From JBEKCP01 sp050014815 (lineage in GTDB: Bacteria; Planctomycetota; Planctomycetia; Pirellulales; Thermoguttaceae): a stretch of 9,178 bases of DNA. The translations under genes and the position numbers were made by a program. The notes beneath the pieces are model-generated. The model was not told the origin of the DNA. It saw only the letters and a program-made list of their open reading frames with translations, and did not search any database. Position 1 is the first letter of the stretch. Every line of letters starts with the position of its first letter. Of the stretch, positions 7,903 to 9,178 are shown in pieces. The DNA lies in contig JBEKCP010000201.1 of the NCBI GenBank assembly GCA_050014815.1, positions 1-9,178 on the forward strand. The letters are read 5' to 3'.

Positions 7903-9178
7903 TCACCAATTCAAGCCGAAGCGGTCGCCGCCTGGCGGGCGACCCAGGCCGCCCAGCAGCGGCTCGCTGGAGGACGGCTGCCGCTTGCGAGAGGTGGGCA
8001 CGGGCGCGCCCGGCTCGGCAGACTCCTTGTCCTTCTTCGTCGGTTCCGGCTGCGAAAGGGCCTTGATCGAGAGACTGATCCGCTGGGCTTCCTGATTGAC
8101 GGCCAGTACCATCACCTCCAACTCGTTGCCTTCGTGGACGACGTCGCTGGTCCGCCAGACCCGCTTGTGCGACAGCTCGGAGATGTGGATCAGGCCCTCG
8201 ATGCCCGGCTCCAACTCGACGAACGCCCCGAACTCCATCAGCTTGGTTACTTTCCCGCGGACGACGCCGTTGGGCGGGTACTTCGCGGCCGCCGTGCTCC
8301 AGGGGTTTTCCAGCAGGTCGCGGTACGACAGGCTGAGCCGTCCGGTGGCCCGGTCGATCTTCTCGATCTTGACCTTGATCGACTGGCCCTCGGCCAGCAC
8401 GTCGCGGGGATGATTGACCCGGCCCCAGGAGAGTTGGCTGACGTGCAGCAGACCGTCCACGCCGCCGCCGATATCGACGAAGGCGCCGAAATCCATGAGC
8501 TTCCGCACGACGCCCTGGTGGACCTGCCCGGGCGCGAGCGAGGCGAAGAAGTCCTTCCTGGCTTCTTCCTTTTCTCGTTCGAGGATGGCGCGGCGGCTCA
8601 GAACGAGGTTCCGCCGCACGGGGTTGGCCTCGGTGACCAGGCAGGTGATCCGCTGGCCGACGAACTGGGCCAGATCTTCGACGCGGTAGAGTGCGATCTG
8701 GCTGGCCGGAATGAACCCGCGGATGTGGTTGACCTCGCACTCCAGTCCGCCCGTATTGTGCGCGGTCACCTGGGCCTCGACCATCATTCCCTCGGCGAGG
8801 TCCTCCCAGTTGCTCACGTCCATGGCCGTGCCGGGCAGGGCCAGGTCGTAAAGGCCGTCTTCCGGGTTGAATCGCTGGATGACGACCTCGATCATGGTGC
8901 CGGGCGAGGGGGGCTCGGAGAACTGCCGCACGGAGAGGCAGCCCTGCTCGCGGCCGCCCAGCTCGACGAACACGTCGTCCCGGCGGACGCCCACCACCCG
9001 CCCCCGGTGCCGCGATTCAGGCTCCAAGAGCTCCTGGCGGCTCATCGCGTCGCCGACGTACATCAACTCGTCCGCCGACATTCCGCCCAGGGCCTTGGCC
9101 AGCTCGTCTTCCATCTCCGGCGAGAGGCGGTCGCGACGGCTGGGAGGGCCGGCCGGCTGCGGCTCTGGAGGCTTGGTC
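7903..9178 (-). CDS. S1-domain RNA-binding protein (RpsA-like), 5' end outside window
   Basis: An RNA-binding protein with four S1 (OB-fold) domains, related to ribosomal protein S1. Counting from the internal Met at 9114, domains lie at about 35-95, 107-176, 196-266 and 282-353. Domains 3 and 4 are canonical, with KLMDFGAFVDI and KLMEFGAFVEL strands and the motifs DGLLHVSQLS and EGLIHISELS. Domains 1 and 2 are more divergent. The 50-residue C-terminal tail is Ser/Pro/Lys-rich and ends in GGDRFGLNW. The frame stays open from Met 9114 to the window edge with a Pro/Arg-rich sequence and no good ribosome binding site before 9114. The true start is therefore probably upstream and the gene partial here. 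It likely helps messages bind the ribosome. With four domains it is shorter than the six-domain E. coli S1, as in several other phyla. Confidence 0.92.
   Translation of the reverse strand, partial: TKPPEPQPAGPPSRRDRLSPEMEDELAKALGGMSADELMYVGDAMSRQELLEPESRHRGRVVGVRRDDVFVELGGREQGCLSVRQFSEPPSPGTMIEVVIQRFNPEDGLYDLALPGTAMDVSNWEDLAEGMMVEAQVTAHNTGGLECEVNHIRGFIPASQIALYRVEDLAQFVGQRITCLVTEANPVRRNLVLSRRAILEREKEEARKDFFASLAPGQVHQGVVRKLMDFGAFVDIGGGVDGLLHVSQLSWGRVNHPRDVLAEGQSIKVKIEKIDRATGRLSLSYRDLLENPWSTAAAKYPPNGVVRGKVTKLMEFGAFVELEPGIEGLIHISELSHKRVWRTSDVVHEGNELEVMVLAVNQEAQRISLSIKALSQPEPTKKDKESAEPGAPVPTSRKRQPSSSEPLLGGLGRPPGGDRFGLNW

Noticed and set aside
7846..8740. Second minus-strand frame of about 300 codons within the S1-domain gene
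   Set aside because: It overlaps the S1-protein frame throughout and is Arg/Pro/Gly-rich. The S1 frame carries clear repeated domains, so this is a shadow frame.

Overview
The window looks like chromosomal DNA of a GC-rich planctomycete, probably of the Pirellula type. That placement is an inference. It rests on small leucine/arginine-rich CsrA, an EF-Ts whose TDF motif reads Ser-Ala-Pro, a multi-S1-domain protein with a Pro/Arg-rich N-terminal lead-in, short conserved-looking hypothetical proteins, and intergenic heptad arrays of the GGGATTA/GGGATTG kind. No phage, IS transposase or CRISPR array is present.

Nearly everything is on the minus strand. In transcription order (right to left) it holds: an S1-domain RNA-binding protein whose start lies beyond the window (7903-9178); a 382-base gap with a plus-strand hairpin/T-tract terminator that no gene explains; a 98-residue hypothetical protein; csrA with a consensus promoter, a perfect 8+8 bp dyad over its -10 box and a near-perfect CsrA-type site over its own ribosome binding site; uvrA, complete; a block of three tandem-repeat families with periods of 10, 9 and 7 bp; a tRNA-Gln(UUG); a three-gene cassette of small proteins (antitoxin-like 70-mer, DUF4160, DUF2442); then rpsB and tsf. 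The only plus-strand gene is a 71-residue hypothetical protein (6682-6897), which has its own sigma70-like promoter and a structured 150-base leader and converges on csrA.

Functionally this is a housekeeping neighbourhood: translation (S2, EF-Ts, tRNA-Gln, S1 protein), post-transcriptional control (CsrA) and nucleotide excision repair (UvrA). Repeats and a small accessory cassette are scattered between the core genes. rpsB-tsf is the usual bacterial pair, but here it is split by a 122-bp nested palindrome. uvrA and tsf each end at or within 9 bases of an array of the same heptad repeat, in the same orientation relative to transcription.

The points most worth following are the DUF4160/DUF2442 cassette next to tRNA-Gln (candidate toxin-antitoxin-like module), the missing TDF motif in EF-Ts, the probable autoregulation of csrA with a possible weaker CsrA site on uvrA, promoter-overlapping dyads at csrA and uvrA, and the unexplained terminator near 7750. 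No clearly new multi-gene system is demonstrated by the sequence alone.
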